Positions 12,284-24,503 of a DNA stretch of 64,000 nucleotides are shown in pieces. Both the position numbers and the translations under genes were made by a program. The notes under the pieces are model-generated. The model saw only the letters and a program-made list of their open reading frames with translations. It was not told the DNA's origin and did no database searches. Origin of the DNA: Amphiura filiformis (taxonomy: Eukaryota > Echinodermata > Ophiuroidea > Amphilepidida > Amphiuridae); contig NC_092631.1 of the NCBI RefSeq assembly GCF_039555335.1, positions 3,537,001 to 3,601,000 of the forward strand. Reading direction: 5' to 3'. Within the stretch, counting starts at the first letter, position 1. Every line of letters begins with the position of its first letter.

Positions 12284-13392
12284 AAACTTTTAACCCTTTG
12301 TTACTTCTTATTAACCCTTCTTAACTGTTTGTAAAGTTTAGAATACCCAATCAATACTAGACGTAAGAACTTTAATTACAAACGATTTTGAGACTTACGA
12401 AGCTTTGTAAAGTTGAGTGAAATGGACCCCTGATCTAGCCTAGGCCAAAATGTAGGTTTTTTGCGCTAACTCGCTTTTTAGCCACATGCTCCCAATTTGT
12501 AATATGACGAGTTCCAGTTCCTCGCACCGAGGACATGCAGGAGAGGGATGCGCACATGGCCAAGAATCAGCCTGCGAGCATGTTAGGCCATTAGCATTAG
12601 GCCTAGCCCTAGTGGATTTTGTACTGTCAGAGAGGCCCGGCAGAGAGGGCTGTCAGTGTCACAGTCCCCCTCCACACTGAACAAGTGCTAGGCCAGTTCT
12701 AATTCTAAACATAATAATGGCTAGCCTATGACCAAATCAAATTGGATGATTTAAGGGTAGGGTTAAGCTTACTGAACATGTGAATGCCTATCACTCAACA
12801 TCAACATGCATGCATCCGGTGCGTGCACATTGTGCCAGTTAAAATCGCACGAAACTGTCTACAAAACTTACATCTGACCCTGTAACATAAGAGTTAATAA
12901 TATTTCCAAGAGAGAGAATAAGAAACTTACTTCACTTTATCTTTAACTGTCATTACTGTATTGAATTTCCGCCGATTAAGTCTTCACATTCAAAACACAC
13001 GCTGTGGAGTCTTGTTTACTGCAGTACTGCACAAACTCGCTGTGTTGCTAGTCTTGCTACTGAATTTAGGGATCGTGTGCGAGACGTTTTCAGGTGTAAA
13101 TAAAGTAACGCAGAGGAATAAATAACAACGTAAATTTTAGGAAGAATTGGTTTTAATGAAAATACAAAGTTGTGAAATTGAATAATTATATTTGGAACGT
13201 GATATTAAATCCGAAATAAAATTTTAACCCGTGTATGGCAGCAATGTTGATTTTCATAATCCCTTTCTAGAGGTCAGCAATGTTTAATATGGCAACACGC
13301 AAGGGAAAACCCCGATCGCCGTATTTTATCGTTCTGTCATGGCGGACGATGGCAATAAAACAGCCTTGCAATTTTCAAAATTAAACAACGTT
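12284..13392. other. Intergenic, no supported gene
   Basis: Unique-looking moderately AT-rich DNA. A 64-codon frame at 12,486-12,680 is not recognised. No splice-flanked conserved exon was found. Confidence 0.3.
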
Positions 13393-13484
13393 CTAGGGTG
13401 TGTCATCCATACTTTAAGAAAATGGTAGATAGTGGGAAGATGTATTTAACTAGTTCTGAAATAATATCTGGATGACACACCTAG
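13393..13484. mobile_element. Very short inverted-repeat element
   Basis: CTAGGGTGTGTCATCCA at 13,393 is repeated inverted as TGGATGACACACCTAG ending at 13,484 (one-base difference). About 92 bp, no coding capacity. Confidence 0.5.
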
Positions 13485-14670
13485 GATTCTTGTCATTGCA
13501 TGCCAAAGTTGACCAATTTTCACACACAAATCCAATGGGTGACGTCATCATCAGGGCAAATTTTCGCGATGAAATTCCCAATTTACCCATAATCCTTTGA
13601 GGACACACTACCCCCCCTAGGGGTGTCCGGACAAGGGCGGATCCAGGACTGCTTCCCCCCGGGGTGCTTTAGTAAATCACAAACAAGTAAAAAATGGGCG
13701 CGAAGCGAAGCATCGCGTCAGCTTGCGCGACGCAGAGGTGTCTGAGGGGATGTGCCCCCTCAGAAGTAAGAAACTTTTGACAAATGAAGACCTAATTGAA
13801 GCCATTTGGTGGACCATTTTGTCACTATATAGTGTGTAAATTTTGTTTGAGCATGTTGAAAAAGCCGAAAATTTGTGAAATGATGGGACATGAAGCCTTT
13901 CGTGGACAAGTTTCCCCTATTGTTATAGGCCTATATATTGTTTTAAAACAAATTAATTTTGAAAGCAGAAGCGAAATGGCCACTTGTTTATGCACTACGC
14001 AGGGGGTGTCTGAGGGGGGATGTGTCCCCCCCTCTGAAGTTGGAAATTTTGCAAAATGAAGACCTCCTTGAAGCGATTTGGTGGACCATTTTGGCATTAT
14101 TGGTGTGTACAATTTAAGTTTGAAAAAAGCCGAAAATGTGTGATATGACGGGCCATGAAGCCTTTCGCTTCCCTATTGTTGTAGGCCTATAAATTGTTTT
14201 AAACATAAATGAGCAGAAATGAAAATGGCCACTTATTTATCCAGTACGTAAGGGGGTGTCTGAGGGGGGATATTCCTAGACTAAATCCTCCAGTCTCGAA
14301 TATACGCACGGCCGCTACACTGTGCTGTATACGAGGACTGAACACCAAACGTGTTCTGAGCGTGGAGGACTTTTGAGCTCATTAATAATACGCGTGCGAC
14401 TTCGCGCGCTTCGCGTCACATGGCGCATTGCCATTTAAGGAAATTTCCGCGGGTAAATTATCTTCCGACTCGCCCGTGAATAAAACAACTGTTTTTAAAG
14501 GAATTTTAATGAATTTTAAACTTGTTCTTTTTGTATGAAAATTGCTTTCTTTCCTGCGATTTATATTCCCTAGGCCTATCAGTATTATAATTGTATACTG
14601 TTTAGTTTTAAATAAGCCTATTGCTTCAGTTATTGTTATATTTTCCTATCACCATTCTGATTCTGTTTAA

Positions 14671-15014
14671 AGGAGTATTTCGTGATCCTAGCATCCTCTT
14701 TGTATGACGTGATTTTTCAGTACATATCCACGAAAAAAGCCTATTCCCAAAATTTCAGTTGATTCCGATTTTTTGTTTGCGAGTTATGCATGATTATGTG
14801 TATCAATACACTGCTCCATAGACAATGCGTTGTAATTTCGTTCTGGTGCACCAGAACGAAATTCAAATTTCACGATATCTTTGCAAAACGAATTAATCTG
14901 CAAGAAATATTTTGTACATCAACATTATGTAGCCAGAGGTTTCCAGTGATATAAAAATCTCAACTTTTTTTGAGAAAAGTGGGGGGATGAGGCTGTGGAT
15001 CAGGAAGTGCCCCT
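14671..15014. mobile_element. TTAA-flanked element with central 30-bp perfect palindrome
   Basis: TTAA at 14,667-14,670 and 15,015-15,018 bounds arms AGGAGTATTTCGTGATCC and the diverged GGATCAGGAAGTGCCCCT. Near the centre, 14,834-14,863 is a perfect 30-bp palindrome (half-site AATTTCGTTCTGGTG) that could extrude as a hairpin. 344 bp, non-coding. Confidence 0.65.
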
Positions 15015-15663
15015 TTAATACTCTGACTTCTTCAATTTTCACTCGGCCATTATGTCGGTCCGGTTTTAATTGGGCATATTTTTGCTTTGTTTTCTTTAAA
15101 CTTAGGCCCACGTTCAATTTTGTGGTTCATCATCGTGTGTAACAAATTTCATGCTTATTAAACAGCCCAAACTAACCTGGCCGAAGCCGCCGAACATGAA
15201 AACAAATAAAGTGCTTGTGTGTCGCCCGAAGGCTCCATTGTTTTTTGTGTTTTTGTTGTTGTTGTGAACTTGTTGTTTTTTAATTACTTCAAAATGGATG
15301 GTAGGCTTGTTTCTTATATTTGCAGTTACACTCAGTTACAGTAACAATATTTCGGTCCACGCTTAATATACGGTATGCCGCGCCGTAGAGAATGTACAGC
15401 CGAGTTTTACGGTGCACCCACAGTAAAATAGAAAGTCAAATGAAATGTTTTAAATTCCGGTCGCATAATTTTTGTTGCGTGATGATGCGACTTGATCTAA
15501 TATTTTATTGTATTTCATTCATGCATAAAAATTTAATACCGGTACCTGTCAAGACCATGTCAAAATCAGAAAAATGCTTAGCCTTCTTTAACAGTAGATT
15601 TTAGAGTTTGAAAAAAAAATCATTTGAGTTTGTTTTTATTAAAATGAAAAGAAATTAGAAATA

Positions 15664-16528
15664 CAAGGTGTCCCATAAAAAGGTTACATGTAGAAAATGA
15701 ACCGCATTTTGTGATGGTATAACAAAACAATGTCATTTTTTCAGATGTTATTTATGAATCCTTCTTGTAACTGTCTGCCAAGTATCAATTCCGTATCTTA
15801 AAAGCAACTTAACTTATGAGCGCAAGATGACAGGGGTGTCAAGAGTGGCTAACCATCAAAATATCGCACAGCGAAAGTTGAATACAAGCACATCGTTGTT
15901 TTCAAATTTCTTCTTTTATGTTTCTCTTGTTTTTCATTGTTGAACTTAATGCACAAAAGAAACAAATTGAAAGATTAAATATTGTACATTGAAAATAAAT
16001 CAGTTTTAGAACTTTTTGACTCTTGGTGGTAGAAAATAAAGGAAGGTGGTCATTAGAGAAGAACACGTTTTTAGTGAAAGTTCTGCACGCTGTACCTCCT
16101 GTCATCAACATAGTGAAATGAATAATCTTTTGCATTTAGGCCTTGTTTGGATTTTGATGACTTGAAATTGCTGATGTTTGTTTTTACATTTCTGACTGAA
16201 CTCTTGAAATAAAACTGAAGTTTTACTCTTGTTTATCGGAATAAAATACTGCATCTGCCATGCTATAGCTGGGCCTACTCAAGTGCCCCGCCAAATGCAC
16301 GGCGGATGTAACATCCGAGAGATGCATTATGTCTTGCATTATGTCACGTAAAGAGCTTGCTCAGGAATGCGTGGAATGCGTACAAGTACGTAGGCTGTGA
16401 ACTTGACATTCACAGGGGTGCTAGTAGAGGGTACATAGATTATGTCATGAAAAGGATATTTATATTTGTTAACATTAACTTAGTTTATTTTCAAAAATCT
16501 ACATGTAACCTTTTTTTGGGACACCCGG
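15664..16528. mobile_element. TA-flanked non-autonomous element (mariner-like ends)
   Basis: CAAGGTGTCCCATAAAAAGG at the left and the inverted CCTTTTTTTGGGACACCCGG at the right are flanked by TA (15,662-15,663; 16,529-16,530). Pairing extends through TTACATGTAG. No transposase frame is present. End design resembles the 39,427-40,672 element (CAGGGTGTC...). Confidence 0.65.
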
Positions 16529-16597
16529 TATGTATTCCCAGGTACATGTACATCATTTGTACATGGTCGTTATTTATCGGGTAATTCGGGTTATTTA

Positions 16598-17284
16598 GGG
16601 GGCTGTCATTTTCTTGGGTGGGTCATGAATATACTGGAGGGTGTCAAAGCATTTTTGACCAAAAATAGGGGGGTTATAATTTTTTACACCAAAATTAGGG
16701 GGGTAATCGGGTTATAATTAAGGGCTGGTGACCCAAAATTTTCGCGCGTGGCGCGGGCAATCTTTTAACTTACGATCAAAATGTATGCACAATCTATAGT
16801 TATATGATTCAAAATTTTGGCGCACTCCGCGCACCTTTTACACTTACGGTCAAAATTTTAATGCGCTCCACACACTTTCTTCGCATTTAAGTTTTTGCGC
16901 GCTTCGTGCTATCGGGGGTCAAAAATTTTTATGACCCCCCTTCCGCCTATACAGACTGAAGACAAATTATTCATGGCGGAAGTAAGGCGCGGGCGTACCC
17001 AAATTTTAAGGAAAGTCTTGTGAAACACGTTAAAAATTTTGATCGTAAGTGTAAAAAGGAACGCGGAGCGTGCAAAAATCTTGCATTGTATAACAAAAGA
17101 TTGCGCACACATTTTGGCTTTGAAGCTAAGGAATGCGCGCACAGCGCGCAAAAATGTTGAGTCACCAGCCCTTAATAATTCTATAACCCCCCTATTTTGG
17201 TTGTTAAAAAGTTTTTGGTCTCAAATTCTATGACCCCCCCCCCAGTATATTCATGACCCCCCTTCTGAAGAAAATGACAGCCCC
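16598..17284. mobile_element. TTA-flanked inverted-repeat element; related partial copies to 17,712
   Basis: GGGGGCTGTCATTTTCTT at the left pairs with AAGAAAATGACAGCCCC at the right, flanked by TTA at 16,595-16,597 and 17,285-17,287. Inner arms share TCATGAATATACTGG. Further pieces of the same family (GACAGCCCCTAAGGGGGTCA) continue to about 17,712. TTA suggests Harbinger. The antiparallel ORFs at 16,909-17,233 come from the arms. Confidence 0.55.
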
Positions 17285-17880
17285 TTAGTTTCAGTGATGA
17301 ATAATTTGTAGTCAGTCTGTGTAGGCGGAAGGGGGCAGGCATAAATATTTTCGACCTGAGATGGGGTTGTAACAACTCAGCCCGCGACAGGGGGGGCATG
17401 ACAAAATTTACTCCGGTCACCGACATAATTCATGAGTCATGACCCACCCCTTCCGTGAAAATGACAGCCCCTAAGGGGGTCATGAATATACTGGAAGGGG
17501 GGTCATACAATTTTAGACCAAATATAGGGGGTTATAATTTGTTAACACCCAAAATAGGGGGTTATAGAATTATTGAAGGTTGGTGACTAAAAATGTTCGC
17601 GTGCTCGCATGCATTCTTTTAGGGGGTCATAAAAAAATTGCCTGCAATAGGGGGTCATAAAATTTTTACATATTCATGACCCCCTGTCGAAGAAAAATGA
17701 CATCCCCTTATTACGTTTAGCTATCACTGCTATTAAGACAAACAGCAGGGCGTGTCTGGCATTTTGATAGGTTAAATTTAAATTTTAATATTAAATTTCC
17801 ATAAATAGTTGACTTTCTTTCCATGAAAATAATAGAAAAAAATGTCATGGATGCAGCTCATGCTAGCATACTAACGCTCG

Positions 17881-17896
17881 GGGGGGGGGGGGGGGT
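17881..17896. repeat. Poly-G run
   Basis: A run of about 16 consecutive G. Such runs are prone to slippage and sequencing error, and they set the frame of the short ORF crossing it. Confidence 0.8.
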
Positions 17897-18832
17897 GAAT
17901 ATACTAGGACTTTTAGTATACTACAGTCATTACTTGCTAGTATATTTTAGGCCAACAGGGGCTAACGTAGGGCAGGGCCTAATTATAGTCCAAACCTCAT
18001 ACGGGAGAGGAGAGGACATCATGTTCAACTATTAGGCCTCAATTGAATTGTTGTCATGTTTTTGCTTACCATTTTTCTTTTGTAGGCCTGCAGCTTCTGA
18101 TCTGACATGATGACATATTGACATTGTATACTCATGCGGTACATGCCATTGGCAGCATTGGTGCTTGTTCAGTCAGATCTCGGCAAATAGTACTCATGTT
18201 CATGTCCATGTCACAGTCAGAATACACAGTCAATAATAATGATGACATGGCCATGGTAACACTGTCAACATCAGCGTAAAACTCCAGTCAGTGCCAGTAC
18301 CATGTCCATGGAGAGTCTTGCATGGAAGTCTCAGAGTTTTGATCATTACATGATTGCAGTGACACGATAGTTTCAAGTAGCAGTACCTGTATTCTATTCT
18401 CAATACCAAGTCAGATGCTAGGCCTGTCTACAAGTACAATCAATCATTCAATGTGATGCCATGTATGCCATGACATAGGCTTCATGGCCTAGTTGGTCAG
18501 AAGTAACACGGTTTGCATGTATGCACATGGTCATGGTGCATTGAATTGTCCGTTTTTGCACGGCAACTTGAGATGCAGACAGAAAGACACAGTCACTGCC
18601 GCAAGAATGAACTTGTTTTATACTAGAATAGAACTTAGAATAGAGTTGATTAAAATTGTCGACACTCAGCTGGGCTCAGACAGTACCGGTACGTAAAAAC
18701 AACATCATCACCATGACATGTAATAAAACATGTAAAAGTATAGCATAAGCATAGTGTACACACATGCACATTGCGGTTGCACACAGCACTCCCGGCAATA
18801 CTAGTCACAGATTCTTCCAAATCAGATTATTA
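17897..18832. other. Interior of the hAT shell, no supported gene
   Basis: Contains many CATGTCCATGTC / ATGACATGG-like words but no clean tandem array and no recognised protein. Confidence 0.3.
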
Positions 18833-20480
18833 CACAGCCGTGACGTTAGTCACGGCTGTGTCTTTTTTCTTACAGGTTCTTTCTTTCTTCTTTCTTCTTC
18901 TTCTTTCTTCTTTCTTCTGTCAACCATTACATTTGCTCTAGCACTCACATGCTTACATCGATTTTGACCTAACTTGGTCACAATGATCATTGACCGTGCC
19001 CCTACATATCACATGAAACTCGTGGGGTCAAAGGTCACGCAGGGGTCACAGGGTCAAAAACGTGATTTCAACTCAAAATGCATCTTCTCCTACAAATTAC
19101 GTAGGACAGTGACACCACTTGCACACATGCATTGTAATTACCAAGTGTCTATGTGGTGTACACAGATTTGGGGTCAAAGGTCATTAAGGGGTCACTTCCG
19201 GTATAAAACGAAAAGCCTTTAAAAATTTTTATTAGCTAAGTAAAACATAGCACAGTAACGGTATGTTCATATATGATCTGCAGTCACCCAATGTATATGT
19301 GGTATTTTTTTTATTTGGGGTCAAAGCTCATTAAGGGGTCACTTCCGGTATAAAACAAAATACCTTTAAAATGCATCTTCTTCCACAGATTCTGTAGGAC
19401 AGTGACGCCACCTGCCCCCACGCGATGCCATTACCAAGTGCCTAAGGGGTGGACCCAGATTAGGGGTCAAAGGTCATTAAGGGGTCACTTCCGGTATAAA
19501 ATGAAAAACCTTCAATTTTTTTTATTTGCTAAGAAAAACATAGGACAGTAACCGTATGTTCACACATGATCTGCAGTCACTCAATGTATATGTGGTATTT
19601 TTTTATTCGGGGTCAAATTTCATTAAGGGGTCACTTCCGGTATAAAACGAAATACCTTTAAAATGCATCTTCTTCCACAGATTATGTAGGACAGTGACGC
19701 CACTTGCACACATGCATTGTTATTACACAGTGTCTATGGGGTGTACACAGATTTGGGGTCAAAGGTCATTAAGGGGTCATTTCCGGTATAAACCGAAATA
19801 CCTTCAAATGCCCCTTCTGCCACAAAAAGCATAGCAAAGTGATGCCACGTGGACACGTGCATTGACATTAGCCAATTTGGGGTCAAAGGTCATTAAGGGT
19901 CACTTCCGGTATAAAACAAAATATCTTCAAAAATTTTTATTAGCTAAGAAAAACGTAGAACAGTAACGGTATATGCACACATAAATTGTGGTTACCCAGT
20001 GTGTATGTGGTATTTTTTAATTTGGGGTCAAAGGTCATTAAGGGGTCACTTCCGGTATAAATAGATATACTTATAAAATGCATCTTCTTCCACAAATTAC
20101 GTAGGACAGTGACGCCACTTGAACACATGCATTGGTGTTACCCAGTGTATATGGAGTGTACACATATTTGGGGGGTCAAAGGTCATTAAAAAATTTTATT
20201 AGCTAAGAAAAACGAAGGACAGTGATGGTATGTTCATATATGAATTGTGGTTACTCAGTGTATATGTGGTATTTTTAATTTGGGTCAAACGTCATTAAGG
20301 GGTCACTTCCGGTCTGAGACGAAAACCCTTCAAAATGTCCCTTCTGCCACAAATAACATGGCATAGTGATGCCACGTGCAAATGTGCATTGACATTAGCC
20401 AATGTCTATGGGGTTTTCATATATTTTGGGGTCAAAGGTCATTAAGGGGTCACAACACGGCTGTGTTCGTGGTCTTAGAC
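18833..20480. repeat. Satellite-bearing repeat: hairpin, polypyrimidine tract and ~146-bp units
   Basis: It opens with a 13-bp-arm hairpin (ACACAGCCGTGAC, loop GTTA, 18,833-18,862) and a TTCTTC-rich tract. About ten units follow, each containing GGTCATTAAGGGGTCACTTC. Unit anchors fall at about 19,182, 19,329, 19,475, 19,621, 19,767, 19,891, 20,036, 20,183, 20,292 and 20,440, so the period is about 146 bp. Two unit types alternate (one with GACAGTGACGCCACTTG, the other with GTAACGGTATGTTC), making a ~292-bp higher-order unit. The block ends near a second CACGGCTGTG word. The same family lies at 58.3-62.7 kb. Confidence 0.7.
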
Positions 20481-20772
20481 CACAGCTAAGTCTAGTGTAC
20501 AACTCTTTCTTCACTTCCAGTTTAGTCCAAGCGATGTTTGAACACTTGCCGTTCATTATACCTTGTTTATTATTCCACAAATCGGTATATCCTGTCCAAA
20601 AATGTGTCTTCCACACGGCGCCGTGGTTGAATTTCGGCATCGGTGTTTAAAATTCCGACGAAATGGCGCTGATTTGAGTGATCTCTGGCTATATTCCATA
20701 TATGGACTGTATAAGTCCATATATGGATAATAGGCGCGCTGAGATATCAACGTACCAATTAGAGTTGCATTT

Positions 20773-20802
20773 TGCGCGACCCTGTATATACAGGGTCGCG
20801 CA
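20773..20802. repeat. Perfect 30-bp palindrome
   Basis: The half-site TGCGCGACCCTGTAT is followed by its exact reverse complement. It reads like two CAGGGTCGCGCA transposon ends abutted head to head across a TATA core. An imperfect palindrome (CCATATATGG repeated) lies at about 20,698-20,727. Confidence 0.75.
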
Positions 20803-21194
20803 TGAAAAAGTCCTCCATAAAAAATGCACGGATCGTTCTCAGGCCTCGAACGAGCCGCCGCCATGTTTGTCCGCCATTTTGCGAGTGAGAGGCCAGGGAC
20901 TCAGGCTAGGATATTCCCCCTCAGAAGTTGGAAAATTTTGCAAACTGAATACCTAATTGAAGCGATTTGGTGGACCATTTTGGTATTATTATTGTGTAAA
21001 ATATTTTAGTTTGAAAAAGCCGAAAATTTGTGAATGACGGCCCGTCCATGAAGTTTTTCCTATTATTGTAGTGACTTTGGTGACAAAATGTGATAGGCCC
21101 TGCGGGCCCGCAGTAATTTTCAAATGCTTTTGGTACGAGGTCCCGCCTTCAAGCAATGCCTAAAAATTGCTGGCCCATATTATAGGGCCTACTT

Positions 21195-22060
21195 CCGATC
21201 ATGGAAGAAAGAGATAAGAAGGAACCACAACGAACGCATTCACTTTGTACACTCCTTTACCGACATTTAGTTGACATTGTTATTCATGAGGATTTACTTT
21301 GATCAATACCCCGCGTTAAATAGGTGATTGGTATTGTATTCCATGTATTTGCATGTCTTCTGGAGCGTGTGTGAAGGATGATTTGAACTAATGACCTTCC
21401 GTGCAAGCACCCTATAGGATTTTCTTTGGTGACGTGATCATCGGTCATTGATGGCCTACATCTTTTTCTTCCATTTTGCCCAATTTTCCCGAACTTTGAT
21501 GACTTTTTTTCTCAGAGTTGGCAGTCTTTGGCACTGAAACGAGTTAGCTAGTTACGATTATACACATATAAACTATTAAATTAAACAGGTTTTATGTACC
21601 GGACTCAACCGGAACATTGTGCATTATTTAAGAACATTTTACATCTATTTTTCATCGAAAAAGTCACCAAAATCTTACCTTATTTGCTAAAGATGAAACT
21701 CAGCAAAAAAACGGCCGATTTTGATTACCTTTTCGATGTTTTATAGGACATTTTCTACACAACACGATCAAGAAAACAGTTTGACTGCAGATCCCAAAAC
21801 AAAGCTACTATACATGTTCAGAGCATCAGTGAAATTTCATAATCTTACTTCTGGGTAGCGTTTGTTTTGTTCGTGGATGGGTTTGTTATAAATTTTTCCA
21901 GTAATGATTTTGCCAAGCATCGATCGCGGTAAATGGATCATACATGAAAGTAAGTACCATTGATAGCTTTTCTTTTCATGCGTCAATAGATAAGCGGATT
22001 AAAACTTGGCCGATCGAAGTCGTTGTGGTTCCTTCTCATCTCTTTCTTCCATGTTCCGAT
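21195..22060. mobile_element. Foldback with ~45-bp arms
   Basis: CCGATCATGGAAGAAAGAGA at about 21,195 pairs with its inverse ending at about 22,060. Flanking GCCTAAAAA / TTTTTTAGGC words also pair, so the true ends may lie further out. The interior is unremarkable and non-coding. Confidence 0.5.
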
Positions 22061-22361
22061 CGACCCGACTCTGCGGTTTTTTAGGCATGAACCTCAATTA
22101 TAACTCAATTAGCCTACGTGCAAGTTTTCTCTCCTCCTTTTCTCCATTTTCTCTCTTTTTCTCCTTTTTTTTAGCTTTTCCCCCCTTTCTCTTCTCTTCT
22201 CTCATTTCCTTTTTTGTGGGAAGAGGGCCCGCCCCCAAATCGCGCCTGCTGTAAAGTAAGTGACCAATACGGGGGTCCAGGGTGTTGGAAGGGCGGCATC
22301 CCCTTGCCTAAGGAAATTTTGCATTTCTGAACTCAATTCGCGCGATTTGGTGCATTCTTTT

Positions 22362-22374
22362 TCCTTTCTTTCTT

Positions 22375-22412
<38 letters not shown>

Positions 22413-22440
22413 TTTCTCTCTCTTTTTTTTTTTTTTTTTG
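22362..22440. repeat. (TTTC)n microsatellite and T-run
   Basis: Near-perfect TTTC repeats followed by a long T-run. They generate the lysine/glutamate-rich minus frame and the Phe/Ser-rich plus frame here, which are not genes. Confidence 0.9.
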
Positions 22441-22827
22441 CGATTCATACCCCGGGGTGCTGCAGCCACCAAAGCCCCCCCCCTGGATCCGCGCTTGTGT
22501 CCGGAGGGGCAGCGGGCGCGGCGCGGATTACAAAAAACTGAAGTAATAGGTTGAATGTTTAGTGGAAAGTTCAACTTGTTAAAGAAATTTAAAAAAACTT
22601 GTTAAAGAAAACAAATATTTTTTCTAGTTTTCTTGAATAAACCTAATCAAACCTGACTGCTTTTGTACACCCTGTATCTTGCATCAAACCCCGGGCATGC
22701 AAACATGACAAACTTCCCGATCACGCAATGGCAGTGTCACGCAATGTAGTTAGCATCCTGCCCTATCACGCAGTTAAGCACCGTCATCCAGATGTAAGGC
22801 AAGAACTGCCCTTTACGGTAAGCATAC

Positions 22828-24431
22828 TGTAGTAAAATCATATTTCTACCATAACCCCTCTAAACTGAAATTAAGAGGTATGCCCTTGGACAGATTTAAT
22901 GGTATGCGCCCGTATTCAGTACCGTACTAAACGCAGCCGTCACCAATTAGGCGACCTCTGACCTCTCTGAACCACGATGCGTTTACGTTTGGATATTGTT
23001 ATGAAAAGATCTGATTTTTCTGTGATTTGGATTGTATCGAGGAGCCAAAACAGCGGTAATTCGTAACTAATTTAGCCTTTTACATGGTAGGGAGGACGAT
23101 GATATAATATAGCCTGCATGGGATGATTCCAGGGAAAGCTTACGGCCGTAATAATCTTCTATGTCTGCAGCTTGTGATACGAGTTTTTCTTGCGGAGTGA
23201 GTGTGGGACATTTAAAAATCGTCGATAACGCTAGCTAGCATTGCAGAATCAATCATCGAGTATAAAACTGAATTCAGTCAATAAAGAATAAATAATAGGC
23301 CTATCGCGATCGCGAAGAATGCATACATGGGAAATAAAAGTGACATAAACTGATCAGTGCTAAATTTGCATACACAAAGAGTGAAGTAGTGACAATATGA
23401 ATATTAAAATGATCATGATCATGAATAGGTGCACCTTTCGCGATTGCTTACATACATATTGTTACACATCTGAATGACTATTGGTATTGCCAATATTGTG
23501 TTGTTGTGCTGACTCATCATACAATTGTGTATTTATTTACTATATTTTTTATGTGTCCCTGCTAATGACCTTCCACCTTGATTGCGCTAGGATTTTTGGT
23601 ATCATCCCTTATTGCCGGTACACAATTTTGACAGATATATTTTTTATGTGTCCCTGATGATCTTCCGCCTTGATTGCGCTAGGATTTTGGTATCATCCCT
23701 TATTGCGGTACACATTTTTGACAGATATATTTTTTATGTGTCCCTGATTGCGCAAGGATTTTTGGTATCATCCCTTATTGCCGGTACACATTTTTGACAG
23801 ATATATTTTTTATGTGTCCCTGATGATCTTCCGCCTTGATTGCGCTAGGATTTTTGGTATCATCCCTTATTGCGGTACACATTTTTGACAGATATATTTT
23901 TTATGTGTCCCTGATTGCGCAAGGATTTTTGGTATCATCCCTTATTATTGGTGCACATTTTTGACAGATATATTTTTATGCATATTTTTATGTGTCCCTG
24001 ATGATCTTCCACCGTGATTGCGCAAGGATTTTTGTATCATCCCTTTATGGACAGTGCACATTTTTGCTAGGTATATTTTTTATGTGTCCCTGGCCTCTTT
24101 CTAAATTACATTATTGATTTTTGGTATCACTTTTAAGAGTCCAACAGCTAGCAGGCCCACCCATTTCTCTCCATCATTACATTGTTTGTGTTGGTTTATT
24201 ATGAATAGAGTTCACGAAAGTTAAATAGATGTGTGCAGTCTCAATTATTCTTCTTTAAAGTAAATCCCTAGTTAAAATATATGTAAATCAGTGTGTTGTA
24301 CCCTGGTTATTTGCCCAATCTAAACTTTGTAGATCTCACTGGTCTTCCAATGGCCAAAAACGATCGCCCGCCATCGCCGCTCGGTCAGCCGGCCCTTGTG
24401 ATACCACGCCCAAGGAACCCGTTTTGCCAAA
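22828..24431 (+). repeat. 5' LTR (1604 bp)
   Basis: It starts TGTAGTAAAATCATATTTC and ends GTTTTGCCAAA just before the primer-binding site. A TATAAAA at 23,261 and AATAAA words at about 23,280-23,290 are candidate promoter and polyadenylation signals. From about 23,530 to 24,095 it holds a ~75-95-bp internal tandem repeat anchored on TTTTTATGTGTCCCTG, with about seven starts against about six in the 3' LTR. The remaining differences from the 3' LTR are scattered single bases and small indels. Confidence 0.9.
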
Positions 24432-24433
24432 CA

Positions 24434-24452
24434 TGGTGGCAGCGGTGGGATT
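24434..24452 (+). promoter_or_regulatory. Primer-binding site for tRNA-Leu
   Basis: TGGTGGCAGCGGTGGGATT lies two bases after the LTR. Its reverse complement, AATCCCACCGCTGCCACCA, equals the 3' end of a common animal tRNA-Leu including the CCA tail. It would prime minus-strand cDNA synthesis. Confidence 0.85.
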
Positions 24453-24503
24453 AAGTTGAGAAAAAAACAGGATCAATTGAGAAATAAAGACACAAATTAA
24501 GTT

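Larger units (their letters stand above)
13632..22497. mobile_element. 8.9-kb hAT-like shell carrying nested elements
   Basis: The termini CAAGGGCGGATCCAGG (13,632-13,647) and CCTGGATCCGCGCTTG (22,482-22,497) are inverted copies with one mismatch. The flanks are exact 8-bp duplications TGTCCGGA at 13,624-13,631 and 22,498-22,505. Subterminal CCCCGGGGTGC also pairs with GCACCCCGGGG. This is the classic hAT arrangement, but 8866 bp is long for the class and no transposase frame is visible. The left end holds repeated words (CCCCTCAGAAGT, ATTTGGTGGACCATTTTG) at about 13.76, 14.03 and 20.92 kb. Nested inside are a TTAA element, a TA element, a TTA-flanked element, a satellite block and a foldback. 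Either the shell grew by nested insertion, or two same-family ends captured the interval. Confidence 0.65.

Noticed and set aside
22260..22574. Phe/Ser-rich and Lys/Glu-rich ORFs
   Set aside because: Produced by the (TTTC)n and T-run microsatellite.
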